Shown here: positions 1 through 7,632 of the stretch, piece by piece
How positions within the stretch are numbered: position 1 is the stretch's first letter
Layout of the letters: each line of letters opens with the position of its first letter
Position numbers and translations under genes: made by a program
NCBI GenBank assembly: GCA_027083665.1
Contig: JALWNV010000235.1
Span: 1 to 12,324, forward strand
Length of the DNA: 12,324 nucleotides
DNA from: Helicobacteraceae bacterium
Lineage (GTDB): Bacteria; Campylobacterota; Campylobacteria; Campylobacterales; Sulfurimonadaceae
Reading direction: 5' to 3'
The notes under the pieces: model-generated
Databases searched by the model: none
Seen by the model: only the letters and a program-made list of their open reading frames with translations
What the model was told of the DNA's origin: nothing

Positions 1-1204
1 CAAACGCCGGGGAGTTGGCCGCGGCAGCATATCGCCGCAAAAAGATCCGGTACGACGCTTCCCGTACCTCCGGCCGCTTGAAAAACGCCGTCTCCGAAAG
101 CACCGATGCGACCGTTTCCGCCGCAGGAACTTCCGGCAGCACTCTTCCGCTGATCCCGTCTTCGATCATATCGGTAATTCCACCGACATCCGGCCCTGCC
201 ACCGGGATCCGGCAGCTCATCGCCTCCATCATCGAAACCGGCACCCCTTCGGAGCGGCTGGTATTGAGAAACAGATCCGCTTCATTGTCGCGGTAAAACG
301 CGAATACTTCATCGTTCGAAAGGCTGCCCGCAAAGCGCCAGGAGACATTTTCCAAAGGTGCCAGTACCCGTACCGCCTGCGCTTCGAGCGCTTCGCGCAG
401 CGGTCCGTCCCCCAAATGGGTCCATTTCACATCGATTGCAGGCTGTTTTTTTGCCGCGATCGCCAATGCGTCGATAATGCAGTCGACCCGCTTGACATCC
501 GAAAGAAATGAACATGAAACGACATGCAGGCGCTTCGGCCCGGTCGCCGGTGTCTCGATCCCGCGCCGCCGTACCCCGAGGCGCGCCAGATGCAACCGGC
601 TTTCGTCGAAACCGTACGTGCGCTTCAGATACGCTTTCGCACGGGGTGTTATGATATACAGCGCATCAAGGTTTTTCGTGAAATGCGACTTCAGCGGCAT
701 ATATCCGAAAGGACGTTCCGACCGGTACAGATCACCCCTGTGAATACGGCTGACAAGCGTGAACCCGTATCGTGCTTTGAGCGTCTGCAGTGCATAGGCG
801 GCTACATTGTGCCAATAGGTATAAAAGACCGCATTTTCAGGACTCGGCAACTGACGCAGATAGCGATCGAAAAGCCCGGGATACATCCGGTACTGGTAGA
901 TAGCCGACAAAAAGATTTTCAGTTTTCCCGCGCTCCATCCGTGTTCGGAAAACAGTTCTTTGTAAAACAGCCCGTCACGCAGCGCATCCGCCACGTACAG
1001 CCACCGGTTTTTCACAAAAGCGTTCTCCGCCAGGAAACGGTCCACTCTCACCGACGGCGGCAGCGCCCTCTGCCTGCCCGCGGCGATCCTGGGCAACAGG
1101 GTCACCTCCGTCCCTTCAGGGTAATATTGCATTTCCGTTTCAAGAAACTGCTCCCCTTTCCCGTAGGGAAATGCCGACGTAACCACAAACAAACGCTTTG
1201 TCAT
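1..1204 (-). CDS. GT4-family glycosyltransferase, 3' end cut by window edge
   Basis: Likely transfers a sugar from an activated donor to a growing surface-polysaccharide unit at the inner face of the cytoplasmic membrane. The frame is open for 401 codons from ATG at 1204 to the window edge with no stop. The N-terminal half starts with a short beta-strand-like segment (RLFVVTSAFPYG). The C-terminal half has the GT-B donor-site signature: a GDGPLR stretch at about 265-270 and an E(x7)E motif, E319 to E327, in SRSEGVPVSMMEAM, followed by a GGITDMIEDG segment. This pattern is typical of family GT4. Only the last few residues are probably missing. An AGGAG lies 7 nt before the ATG, inside the end of the flippase gene 4 nt upstream, so it is the distal gene of the operon seen here. 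Donor and acceptor sugars cannot be deduced. No symbol is given. Confidence 0.9.
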   Translation of the reverse strand, partial: MTKRLFVVTSAFPYGKGEQFLETEMQYYPEGTEVTLLPRIAAGRQRALPPSVRVDRFLAENAFVKNRWLYVADALRDGLFYKELFSEHGWSAGKLKIFLSAIYQYRMYPGLFDRYLRQLPSPENAVFYTYWHNVAAYALQTLKARYGFTLVSRIHRGDLYRSERPFGYMPLKSHFTKNLDALYIITPRAKAYLKRTYGFDESRLHLARLGVRRRGIETPATGPKRLHVVSCSFLSDVKRVDCIIDALAIAAKKQPAIDVKWTHLGDGPLREALEAQAVRVLAPLENVSWRFAGSLSNDEVFAFYRDNEADLFLNTSRSEGVPVSMMEAMSCRIPVAGPDVGGITDMIEDGISGRVLPEVPAAETVASVLSETAFFKRPEVREASYRIFLRRYAAAANSPAF

Positions 1205-1208
1205 CGCA

Positions 1209-2486
1209 TCACTCCTGCAGCGTCCGAACGGCAGCTCTTTGCCGGTACAGCATCGAGAACAACACGGCAATAAAAACGACCCGCAGCAGCACCATCGCGG
1301 CAACAAGCAGTTTGAGCAGGTCCGGAAAATCCAGAGTGTGAAACCCCGCGAGAAGGCCTATCGGCACGACCATATTCAGTACGGAGAACACCAGCAGCAC
1401 TTCCTGGCGGCTGATCGCGACAAAGACCATCGAAAGCGGAGAGGTGAGGAAATTCAAAAACAGCCACGGCGTCATTACCGAGGCCATCGTCCCCGCGACA
1501 CTCCATATCGGACCGAAAACGAATCCGAAAACATCCTCGGCGAAAAGAGCGATCAGAATGTACATCGGCAGCGAGACCGCCGCCGAACGCCAAAAAAATC
1601 TCTTCACGAGTACATACAGTTCGCCGCGGGATGTTTTCGAGACTTTCTCGTAAAACACCTGCGACAGGGAACCTCCGATAAGGCTAGAAGGTATCTGCAC
1701 CATTTTCAGGGCAAAAGAGAACTGTCCGAGCATCGCCGTCAGATAGTATTGCGCGACAAGGGTGTTGATTCCCACCTGACGAAAACCGTCTATCATCGCG
1801 TTGGGCAGGTTCAGCCAGGGGAACTTCCGGTACCGTTTCGCCAGAGCAACAGCTTTCAGACGATCGATCCCGCCGATACGGTTTCGAAACGTCTTGCGGA
1901 CATTGCTCCCCAAAAACCATGTCGCCGCCGCCTGCCCGACGATGTTGCCGAGAATCAGTCCGCCGCCGATGCCGGCCATACCGAAGCCGATGTTCGACGT
2001 CGCGGTCGCCGCACTTCTCAACACACGGTTTTTCGCCAGAACTTTATACCGTTTTTGACGATTGTTCAGATAGTTCGCCGTCTGGTAGATTCCGGTCAGG
2101 AAAACGGACAGAGGCAGAAGGTACAGCCATCCCGACAATTCCGGATTCCCCAAAAGACGGACGATCGGCCGGTTGAAAACGGCAACAAGCAGGAGCGAAA
2201 GCAGACTGACCGCCGCCGTGATCCCAACGGAAAGAAAAGCGATATGAAGGGCGTCGGAATCTTTTTTCGGCAGCATAACGGCCAGTTCGTACCTGCCCGT
2301 CGCCCCGAGTGCAATAAAAGAAGCCAGACTGATATACAAGGCGAATATCCCGAACTCCTCAGGCGTATACAGCCGCGTCAAAATAGGGCTCACAGCAATG
2401 GGAATCGCCTGCGCGAGCGTGCTTCCCGTCATCAGAACCAAAATATTTCCGGCAAACTCCCCTTTCGGACGCAGTCTTCCGATCAT
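1209..2486 (-). CDS. Wzx-like oligosaccharide flippase (MOP/PST family)
   Basis: A 425-residue polytopic membrane protein with about 12 hydrophobic segments spread over its length, the usual size of polysaccharide-biosynthesis flippases. The N-terminus (SILAQ-like TGSTLAQAIPIAVSPILTRL, then YTPEEFGIFALY) is the hallmark opening of this family. By family knowledge it would move an undecaprenyl-linked repeat unit across the inner membrane. Its ATG overlaps the TGA of the acetyltransferase as ATGA (4 nt), and the GT4 gene begins 4 nt after its stop, so it is translated from the same polycistronic message. I see only a weak Shine-Dalgarno before its start, which fits translational coupling. Substrate specificity cannot be read from sequence; the neighbouring genes suggest a unit containing a 2,3-diacetamido uronic acid. 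It is called wzx-like without a firm symbol. Confidence 0.9.
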   Translation of the reverse strand: MIGRLRPKGEFAGNILVLMTGSTLAQAIPIAVSPILTRLYTPEEFGIFALYISLASFIALGATGRYELAVMLPKKDSDALHIAFLSVGITAAVSLLSLLLVAVFNRPIVRLLGNPELSGWLYLLPLSVFLTGIYQTANYLNNRQKRYKVLAKNRVLRSAATATSNIGFGMAGIGGGLILGNIVGQAAATWFLGSNVRKTFRNRIGGIDRLKAVALAKRYRKFPWLNLPNAMIDGFRQVGINTLVAQYYLTAMLGQFSFALKMVQIPSSLIGGSLSQVFYEKVSKTSRGELYVLVKRFFWRSAAVSLPMYILIALFAEDVFGFVFGPIWSVAGTMASVMTPWLFLNFLTSPLSMVFVAISRQEVLLVFSVLNMVVPIGLLAGFHTLDFPDLLKLLVAAMVLLRVVFIAVLFSMLYRQRAAVRTLQE

Positions 2487-3157
2487 ACGATTTCTGCCAC
2501 ACCTGCACCGGCAAGGCGGTATCTGCTCCCATCGAAGTTATCCACCGCTTCGCCGCTTGCATCGAAGACAAGCCGGTTCCCCGCTCTGCTCACCCATCCG
2601 ATCCGCTTCGCCGGCACCCCGGCCATCAATGCGAAATCGGGCACATCTTTCGTCACGACCGCTCCCGCGCCGATAAGTGCGTAACGGCCGATCGTCACCC
2701 CGCAAACGATCGTGGCGTTGGCACCGATACTGCAGCCTTTTTTCAACAACGTTTTTTTGAATTCCTCTTTCCTCTGAATGAACGCGCGCGGGTTGACGAC
2801 ATTGGTAAAGACCATCGACGGACCGAGGAAAACGTCGTCCTCGATCTCGACCCCTTCGTAGATGCTGACGTTGTTCTGCACCTTGACACCGCTTCCGACC
2901 TTCACTCTCGGCCCGATGACGCAGTTTTGCCCGAACGAGCAGTTTTCGCCGATACGCGTATGCGAAAGCACGTGGGAAAAGTGCCAGATTTTGGTCCCGT
3001 TTCCGATCACGACATCCTCATCGATGTATGACGAAGCATGAACGAAAAAATCCGGTTTCTTTTCCTGCGGTACTTTCAAGTCCGCCGTTTTTTTTCCGAA
3101 AAGCCGCTTTTTGCGTTCTTTCCACTCCTCGGGCGTCAAACGTCTCGGTTCTTCCAT
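2483..3157 (-). CDS. wlbB: UDP-2-acetamido-3-amino-glucuronate N-acetyltransferase (WlbB/WbpD type)
   Basis: Predicted to acetylate the 3-amino group of UDP-GlcNAc(3NH2)A with acetyl-CoA, giving UDP-GlcNAc(3NAc)A. The protein (224 aa) is a left-handed beta-helix acyltransferase. Hexapeptide repeats run from about residue 38, including IGNGTKIWHFSHV, IGENCSFGQNCVIG and VQNNVSIYEGVEIEDDVFLG, and the core ends with IGRYALIGAGAVVTKDVPDFALMAGVPAKRIGW. The FTNVVNPRA segment matches the WlbB/WbpD subgroup. It has a charged N-terminal extension of about 35 residues before the helix, and a C-terminal tail ending GSRYRL. I chose ATG at 3157, which overlaps the upstream stop as TGATG and has AGAAGG upstream. 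A TTG in frame at 3178 would add seven residues. It overlaps the flippase gene by 4 nt. The exact substrate is inferred from the adjacent wlbA-like and dehydrogenase genes. Confidence 0.88.
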   Translation of the reverse strand: MEEPRRLTPEEWKERKKRLFGKKTADLKVPQEKKPDFFVHASSYIDEDVVIGNGTKIWHFSHVLSHTRIGENCSFGQNCVIGPRVKVGSGVKVQNNVSIYEGVEIEDDVFLGPSMVFTNVVNPRAFIQRKEEFKKTLLKKGCSIGANATIVCGVTIGRYALIGAGAVVTKDVPDFALMAGVPAKRIGWVSRAGNRLVFDASGEAVDNFDGSRYRLAGAGVAEIV

Positions 3158-4119
3158 CAGCCTTGCACCTTCTTGCAAAACGGATGATACTCGCCTTTGA
3201 GACCGACCGGTTCGAGGTTTCGGATCGCCGAAACGGTCTGGATCGAGCCGTACGCCTCTTCCAGTCCGAAACCGTTGCCTTTGAGAATCTCTTCGTAAGA
3301 GCGGGTATGCAGATCCGTAAAGCCGCCGCTGAACTCGATCTCTTCGCCGTCGACGGTGATGGAGCGGTACGTGCGCTGTCCCTGCGCCTTGATCTCATCG
3401 GGGATATAGTCGTAGACAACGGAGAGGAACCAGCGGACATCCGCATGTTTGAGCTTCAGGGTACCGGCATTGGCATAAGGGGTTTTCAGATTGACGGTAT
3501 TCTCTTCTACTTCCCCGAAAATCCACGTCAGCATATCGTAAAAGTGCACGCCGATGTTGCTGGCGATCCCGCCGCTTTTGCTTTCATCGCCTTTCCAGCT
3601 GATAAAGTACCACTTTCCCCTGGAGGTCAGATAGGTCAGGTCGATTTCGTATCTCTTCCCCGGATCCTGCTCCAGTTCGCGCCGGACTTTCTCCCGCAGC
3701 GCGATGATCGAGGGATGCAGGCGCAGCTGCAGGATATTGAAGACCTTTTTGCCGGTCTCCTCCTCGATGATTTTAAGCTGGTCGATATTGTGGGGGTTGA
3801 GCACCAGCGGTTTTTCGCAAATCGCGTCCGCCCCGTTTTTGAGCGCGAAACGGATATGCGCGTCATGCAGGTAGTTCGGCGAAGCGATGGATACGTATTC
3901 AATACGTTTGTCGTGCTCCCGGTGCCACTTGTCGACGAAACGGTCAAAACGTTCGAACTCGGTAAAAAAGTGCGCTTGGGGAAAATAGCTGTCGATGATA
4001 CCGACACTGTCGCAGCGGTCAAGTGCGGCGACGAGGTCGTTGCCGGTCTCCTTGATCGCTTTCATATGGCGCGGTGCGATATAGCCCGCCGCACCGATCA
4101 GGGCAAAATTCTTTTTCAT
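3157..4119 (-). CDS. wlbA: UDP-N-acetyl-glucuronate 3-oxidase (WlbA/WbpB, Gfo/Idh/MocA family)
   Basis: An NAD-dependent oxidoreductase of 320 aa, expected to oxidise C3 of UDP-GlcNAcA to the 3-keto sugar, the step before amination. The N-terminus has the Rossmann start FALIGAAGYIAPRHMKAIKE, strikingly like WlbA/WbpB. The family motif CEKPLVLN carries K103, and NIGVHFYDML carries H192; both correspond to the catalytic Lys and His of the family. The whole length fits WlbA with no truncation. The gene follows the dehydrogenase directly (TGA then ATG with no gap), with GGAGA upstream inside the dehydrogenase end. Its own TGA overlaps the next ATG. Known members regenerate NAD with 2-oxoglutarate in concert with the WbpE/WlbC aminotransferase, which is not in this window. 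Confidence 0.92.
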   Translation of the reverse strand: MKKNFALIGAAGYIAPRHMKAIKETGNDLVAALDRCDSVGIIDSYFPQAHFFTEFERFDRFVDKWHREHDKRIEYVSIASPNYLHDAHIRFALKNGADAICEKPLVLNPHNIDQLKIIEEETGKKVFNILQLRLHPSIIALREKVRRELEQDPGKRYEIDLTYLTSRGKWYFISWKGDESKSGGIASNIGVHFYDMLTWIFGEVEENTVNLKTPYANAGTLKLKHADVRWFLSVVYDYIPDEIKAQGQRTYRSITVDGEEIEFSGGFTDLHTRSYEEILKGNGFGLEEAYGSIQTVSAIRNLEPVGLKGEYHPFCKKVQG

Positions 4120-5394
4120 TCACAGTCTCCATGTCGGATTGTCCACAATCCCTTTGATATCCATCAGAACCGCCGGATCGGTACTGATACGTTCATAATC
4201 CGTGCGCGAAAGCGTATTGAACTGCTCGTGCGCCACCGCGACGATCACAGCATCGTAGCGCGTTTCGCCCTCGAACGGGTCGTGCCGCAGCAGCGGATAG
4301 GGAAAACTCTTGCGTTCGATCTCGCTATCCACCCACGGATCGTACGCATCGACCTGTGTACCGTAATCGCGCAGCTCGTGGATGATATCGATCACTTTCG
4401 TATTCCGTGTGTCGGGGCAGTTCTCCTTGAACGTCACGCCGAGGATCAATACCTTCGCCCCTTTGACCTTTTTGTCGTGCCGGATGATCTGCTTGATCGT
4501 CTGCTCGGCGATGTGGCGGCTCATGCCGTTGTTAATCTGGCGCGCGCCCAGGATCAGATTCGGCGTATATCCGAGTTCTTCGGCTTTAAACGTCAGGTAA
4601 TAAGGGTCGACCCCGATACAGTGGCCGCCGACGAGGCCCGGTCTGAGCTTGATGAAATTCCATTTCGTCGCCGCCGCCTCGATCACCTCATTGGTATCGA
4701 TACCCATCGTTTCGAAAATCAGGGCAAGCTCGTTGATCAAGGCGATATTGACATCACGCTGGGTGTTTTCGATGACCTTGGACGCTTCGGCGACCTTGAT
4801 GGAAGAGGCCAGGTGCGTTCCCGCTTCGATAATGCTGCCGTACAGTGCGTCGACGCGCTGCGCGACCTCCGGCGTCGATCCGGACGTCACTTTGAGGATT
4901 TTCTTGACCGTATGTTCTTTGTCGCCGGGATTGATCCGTTCGGGACTGTAGCCGGCGAAAAAGTCCGCGTTGAACGTGAGACCGCTCGTCTTTTCCAGCA
5001 CCGGCACGCAGACCTCCTCCGTGACCCCGGGATAGACGGTCGACTCATAGATGACGATATCGCCTTTTTTCAACACCGATCCCACCGTCTCGGACGACTT
5101 CACCAGCGGCGTGAGGTCGGGACGGTTGTTCCCGTCAATCGGCGTGGGAACCGTCACGATATAGATATTGCAATCAGCGATATCAGCGACATCGCTGCTG
5201 TAGACGATCGTCTCTTTCACCGCGGCCAACTGCGCCCCGTCGAGTTCCATCGTCCGGTCATATCCTTCGTTCAGTTCACGGATCCGCGCTTCGTTGATAT
5301 CGAATCCGACCACCGGATATTTTTCGGCGAACGCCGCCGCCAGGGGCAGCCCGACGTATCCGAGACCGATAACGGCGATCTTGTCTTGGTTCAT
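4120..5394 (-). CDS. tviB: UDP-N-acetyl-D-glucosamine 6-dehydrogenase (TviB/WbpA type)
   Basis: Two-step NAD-dependent oxidation of the C6 hydroxyl of UDP-GlcNAc to the uronic acid, the entry reaction of the pathway encoded by the next two genes. The protein is 424 aa, the normal length. The N-terminal Rossmann motif is IAVIGLGYVGLPLA (about 6-19). The central helix has SKVIENTQRDVNIALINE (about 205-222). The catalytic cysteine C259 lies in GGHCIGVDPYYL, and the C-terminal UDP-binding domain starts near LILGVTFKENCPDTRN. The details (YPVVGFDIN, ERINPGDKEHT) place it with the TviB/WbpO group, not the UDP-glucose dehydrogenase or WecC groups. UDP-GlcNAc rather than UDP-GalNAc is inferred from the wlbA/wlbB-like neighbours. 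The ATG overlaps the regulator stop as ATGA, with GGAG 5 nt upstream. Equivalent to WbpA in function. Confidence 0.93.
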   Translation of the reverse strand: MNQDKIAVIGLGYVGLPLAAAFAEKYPVVGFDINEARIRELNEGYDRTMELDGAQLAAVKETIVYSSDVADIADCNIYIVTVPTPIDGNNRPDLTPLVKSSETVGSVLKKGDIVIYESTVYPGVTEEVCVPVLEKTSGLTFNADFFAGYSPERINPGDKEHTVKKILKVTSGSTPEVAQRVDALYGSIIEAGTHLASSIKVAEASKVIENTQRDVNIALINELALIFETMGIDTNEVIEAAATKWNFIKLRPGLVGGHCIGVDPYYLTFKAEELGYTPNLILGARQINNGMSRHIAEQTIKQIIRHDKKVKGAKVLILGVTFKENCPDTRNTKVIDIIHELRDYGTQVDAYDPWVDSEIERKSFPYPLLRHDPFEGETRYDAVIVAVAHEQFNTLSRTDYERISTDPAVLMDIKGIVDNPTWRL

Positions 5395-5693
5395 GCTTTC
5401 TCCAGTTCGTTTTGAAGTTCTTCGTATTCACGGCGCTTGATATCGACGTAGATCCGGGTCAGCCGGATCTTCTCGGCGATACCCTCGCGTGTCAGCAGGT
5501 AGCGGTAGCCTCTTTTATTGCCGCTCCTGGCGAACCGTTCGGCTTTGACATACCCTTTTTCCATCAGCGCCCTGACGATATAATTGACTTTGCCGACGCT
5601 GAATCCAAGCTCTTCGGCCAGGGACTTCTGATCCCCGACCGATTCGATTTTTCGCAGCACGTAAAGATCGGTTTCCTGCTTCAAGCCCTGCAT
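5391..5693 (-). CDS. MarR-family EPS-associated winged-helix regulator
   Basis: A small cytoplasmic DNA-binding protein of about 100 aa. The helix-turn-helix region reads DQKSLAEELGFSVGKVNYIVRALMEKGYV, followed by a wing with GNKRGYRYLLTREG and a charged C-terminal helix (IDIKRREYEELQNELEKA-like). This arrangement matches the short MarR-type regulators commonly found first in exopolysaccharide clusters. It is the promoter-proximal gene and overlaps the dehydrogenase by 4 nt, so it probably regulates its own operon and perhaps the divergent amidotransferase. I prefer ATG at 5693, which has GAGGTG about 9 nt upstream; an in-frame GTG at 5705 would add four residues but lies on top of that site. 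No ligand-binding domain is seen, so the inducing signal is unknown. Confidence 0.85.
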   Translation of the reverse strand: MQGLKQETDLYVLRKIESVGDQKSLAEELGFSVGKVNYIVRALMEKGYVKAERFARSGNKRGYRYLLTREGIAEKIRLTRIYVDIKRREYEELQNELEKA

Positions 5694-5712
5694 TCTATCA
5701 TTCACCTCATGA

Positions 5713-5731
5713 ATTCAATTTTTGAATCATA
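5713..5731 (-). promoter_or_regulatory. Putative operator and -10 of the polysaccharide operon
   Basis: A perfect inverted repeat ATTCAA-TTT-TTGAAT spans 5713-5727. Read on the minus strand, a TATGAT hexamer (plus positions 5726-5731) overlaps its upstream arm and lies 33 nt before the chosen start codon of the regulator. A repressor bound here would block RNA polymerase, so autoregulation by the MarR-type protein is a reasonable inference. I find no convincing -35. The repeat is AT-rich, and a chance match cannot be excluded. Confidence 0.4.
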
Positions 5732-5813
5732 TCACAGTGAGGGTAAATCCGGGTAAAATACCTTTTATGTTTTACGATGCGATCCCCCTATCTCCTTCAG
5801 ACGGACAGCCGTA
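5732..5813 (+). promoter_or_regulatory. Leader region of the amidotransferase gene with GGGTAAA direct repeat
   Basis: The rest of the divergent intergenic region. It holds GGGTAAA twice, at 5741-5747 and 5751-5757, 10 bp apart and so on the same DNA face. The second copy runs into TAAAAT (5754-5759), a possible -10 about 55 nt before the amidotransferase ATG. The start codon has no good Shine-Dalgarno; the nearest purine stretch is GGACAG. Promoter assignment is tentative. Confidence 0.3.
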
Positions 5814-7616
5814 ATGTGTGCTGTTTTCGGCATCCTGGGCGAATACGAGCCCTCCCGGGCGCGAAGCGCGCTGGCACGGCTGCGGCACCGGGGGCCGGAT
5901 GCCTGCGGCATTGTCGAATCGCCCGGCCTATTTTTCGCCCACAACCGGCTCGGCATCGTCGACCCTGAAGTCCGGGCCGCACAGCCGATGCGCCACGGCA
6001 GGATTTTGTTAAGCTTCAACGGCGAGATCTACAACTTCCGGAAGCTGCGCGAACAGCTCGACTTTGCCTTTCGGACGGATTCCGACACCGAAGTACTCCT
6101 CGCGGCCTATCTGCGCTGGGGCGTGCGGTTCGTCGATCACCTCGTCGGGATGTTCGCCATTGCGGTTATGGACGGAGACGAGCTTTATCTCTTCCGCGAC
6201 CGGCTCGGGAAAAAGCCGCTTTTCTACCTGCATGACACCCGCCGTTTCGCCTTTGCATCGGAGATCAAAGCACTGACGCCCCTGCTGCGCTCGATCCGGA
6301 TGAACGACGACGCGATGCTGAGCTACCTCTCTTTTCTGGCACCGGTCGCGCCCCTGACCTTTTTCGAGGGGATCCGAAAGCTCGAACCGGGAGCCTATAT
6401 ACATTTCGACGGCAAACAGATAAAAACATACCGTTACTATTCCCTGATCGAAAGCCCGAAAAACCGTTACACGACCAAGGATGCTGCCGTGACTGCCATC
6501 ACGGAAAACCTGCGTGAGGCCGTCACGATGCGCCTGCATGCCGATGTCCCCGTGGCGGCCCTGCTTTCCGGCGGTATCGACAGCGCGGTGATCGCCGCGC
6601 TCACCAAACAAAACGGCCGTGATCTCGAGACGTTCACACTCGGATACGCCGAATATCCGCGCTACGACGAACGTGCTAACGCGGCACTAACGGCCGAAGC
6701 GGTCGGCGTGCGAAACTCTGCGGTCGAAATCACACGGCACGACTTTATCGAAGCCTCCGACGCCGTTTTCGACACCCTCGACGAACCGCTCAACGACCCG
6801 GCGGCAATCCCGCTGTATCTGCTGTTCAAAGCGATCGGGAAAAAAGGCTACCGAGTCGTGCTCAGCGGCGAGGGAAGCGACGAACTTTTTTTGGGCTACC
6901 GGCAGTATTTCGAATACCTCGATATCGAAAAGGCCGCCGCGCTGCAGCATAAAAACTGGCTCAAAAAATATTTTCATTCGCATTTTTCGATGCACCGGGA
7001 GTGGGAATGGTACAAACGGATCTTCGACGGCAGCCTGCTTTTTCGCACCTCGGGCGAAAAGTTCACCGACTTGCAGAAAAATGCCCTGCTGCGCCGCAAC
7101 GTGCGCGACGACGAAAGCCTGAAATACCTGCAGCCGTGGCGGCAGCGGTACGAACGAAGCGGCCATACCGACCCCGGTATCTGGTACAGCTATATCGACC
7201 TCATGCAGTTTCAGGCCGAACACTTTCTCGCCAAGCTCGACCGCGTCTCCATGGCGCACAGCATCGAGTCGCGCACGCCCTTTCTCGACCACCGTCTCGC
7301 CGAAACCGTCTTCGGCATCGCCCCGAAGCTGCGATACGAAGAAGGCATCACCAAAAGCCTGCTCAAAACCGTCGCGGCGGATATGCTGCCCCCGGCGGTC
7401 ATTGCCCGGAAAAAGAAAGGCTTCTCCAACCCCTATATGGAGTATCTCGCCGCCTCGGGCCGTCTTGAGCTCATCGGAAAGGTCAATGAAAAAACAGGAC
7501 TTTTCAGAGCCGAAGAACTACGGAAGTATCTCGATCTTGCGAAACGGGGACGCTTCAAACAGCACGTGTGGGGACTGTATGTGCTGTCATACTGGATCCG
7601 AAAGCACCTGTTATGA
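5814..7616 (+). CDS. asnB: Glutamine-hydrolysing asparagine-synthase-like amidotransferase
   Basis: A 600-residue AsnB-family protein with two domains. The N-terminal class II glutaminase domain starts MCAVFGILGE, where C2 becomes the N-terminal nucleophile after Met removal, so the start is certain. It continues with RHRGPDACGI, SFNGEIYNF and DSDTEVLL (about 25-95). The synthetase domain has the PPi-loop SGGIDS at 252-257, then VLSGEGSDELFLGY and the late block SIESRTPFLDHRL. By family it releases ammonia from glutamine and transfers it to an adenylated carboxylate. The acceptor may be aspartate. The divergent position beside uronic-acid genes raises the alternative of a sugar amidotransferase making a uronamide, as proposed for WbpS/WbmE-type enzymes in O-antigen loci. 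It is convergent with the CBS gene, with a 16-nt gap. Enzyme class is confident, substrate is not. Confidence 0.9.
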   Translation: MCAVFGILGEYEPSRARSALARLRHRGPDACGIVESPGLFFAHNRLGIVDPEVRAAQPMRHGRILLSFNGEIYNFRKLREQLDFAFRTDSDTEVLLAAYLRWGVRFVDHLVGMFAIAVMDGDELYLFRDRLGKKPLFYLHDTRRFAFASEIKALTPLLRSIRMNDDAMLSYLSFLAPVAPLTFFEGIRKLEPGAYIHFDGKQIKTYRYYSLIESPKNRYTTKDAAVTAITENLREAVTMRLHADVPVAALLSGGIDSAVIAALTKQNGRDLETFTLGYAEYPRYDERANAALTAEAVGVRNSAVEITRHDFIEASDAVFDTLDEPLNDPAAIPLYLLFKAIGKKGYRVVLSGEGSDELFLGYRQYFEYLDIEKAAALQHKNWLKKYFHSHFSMHREWEWYKRIFDGSLLFRTSGEKFTDLQKNALLRRNVRDDESLKYLQPWRQRYERSGHTDPGIWYSYIDLMQFQAEHFLAKLDRVSMAHSIESRTPFLDHRLAETVFGIAPKLRYEEGITKSLLKTVAADMLPPAVIARKKKGFSNPYMEYLAASGRLELIGKVNEKTGLFRAEELRKYLDLAKRGRFKQHVWGLYVLSYWIRKHLL

Positions 7617-7632
7617 ACGAGTGCCGGCGCCC

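Noticed and set aside
1239..2684. A 481-codon open frame on the plus strand opposite the flippase
   Set aside because: The product is Gln/Arg/His-rich, the typical antisense image of a hydrophobic membrane protein, with no start signals.
3028..5415. A 795-codon open frame on the plus strand opposite the oxidase and dehydrogenase genes
   Set aside because: It is a mirror of well-supported minus-strand genes. The translation is rich in Arg, Asp and His with no recognisable domain, and GC-rich codon use keeps the antisense frame open.
7617..7632. Terminator between the convergent asnB-like and CBS genes
   Set aside because: The 16-nt gap has a GGCGCC/GCCGGC self-complementary patch but no stable hairpin plus T-run.
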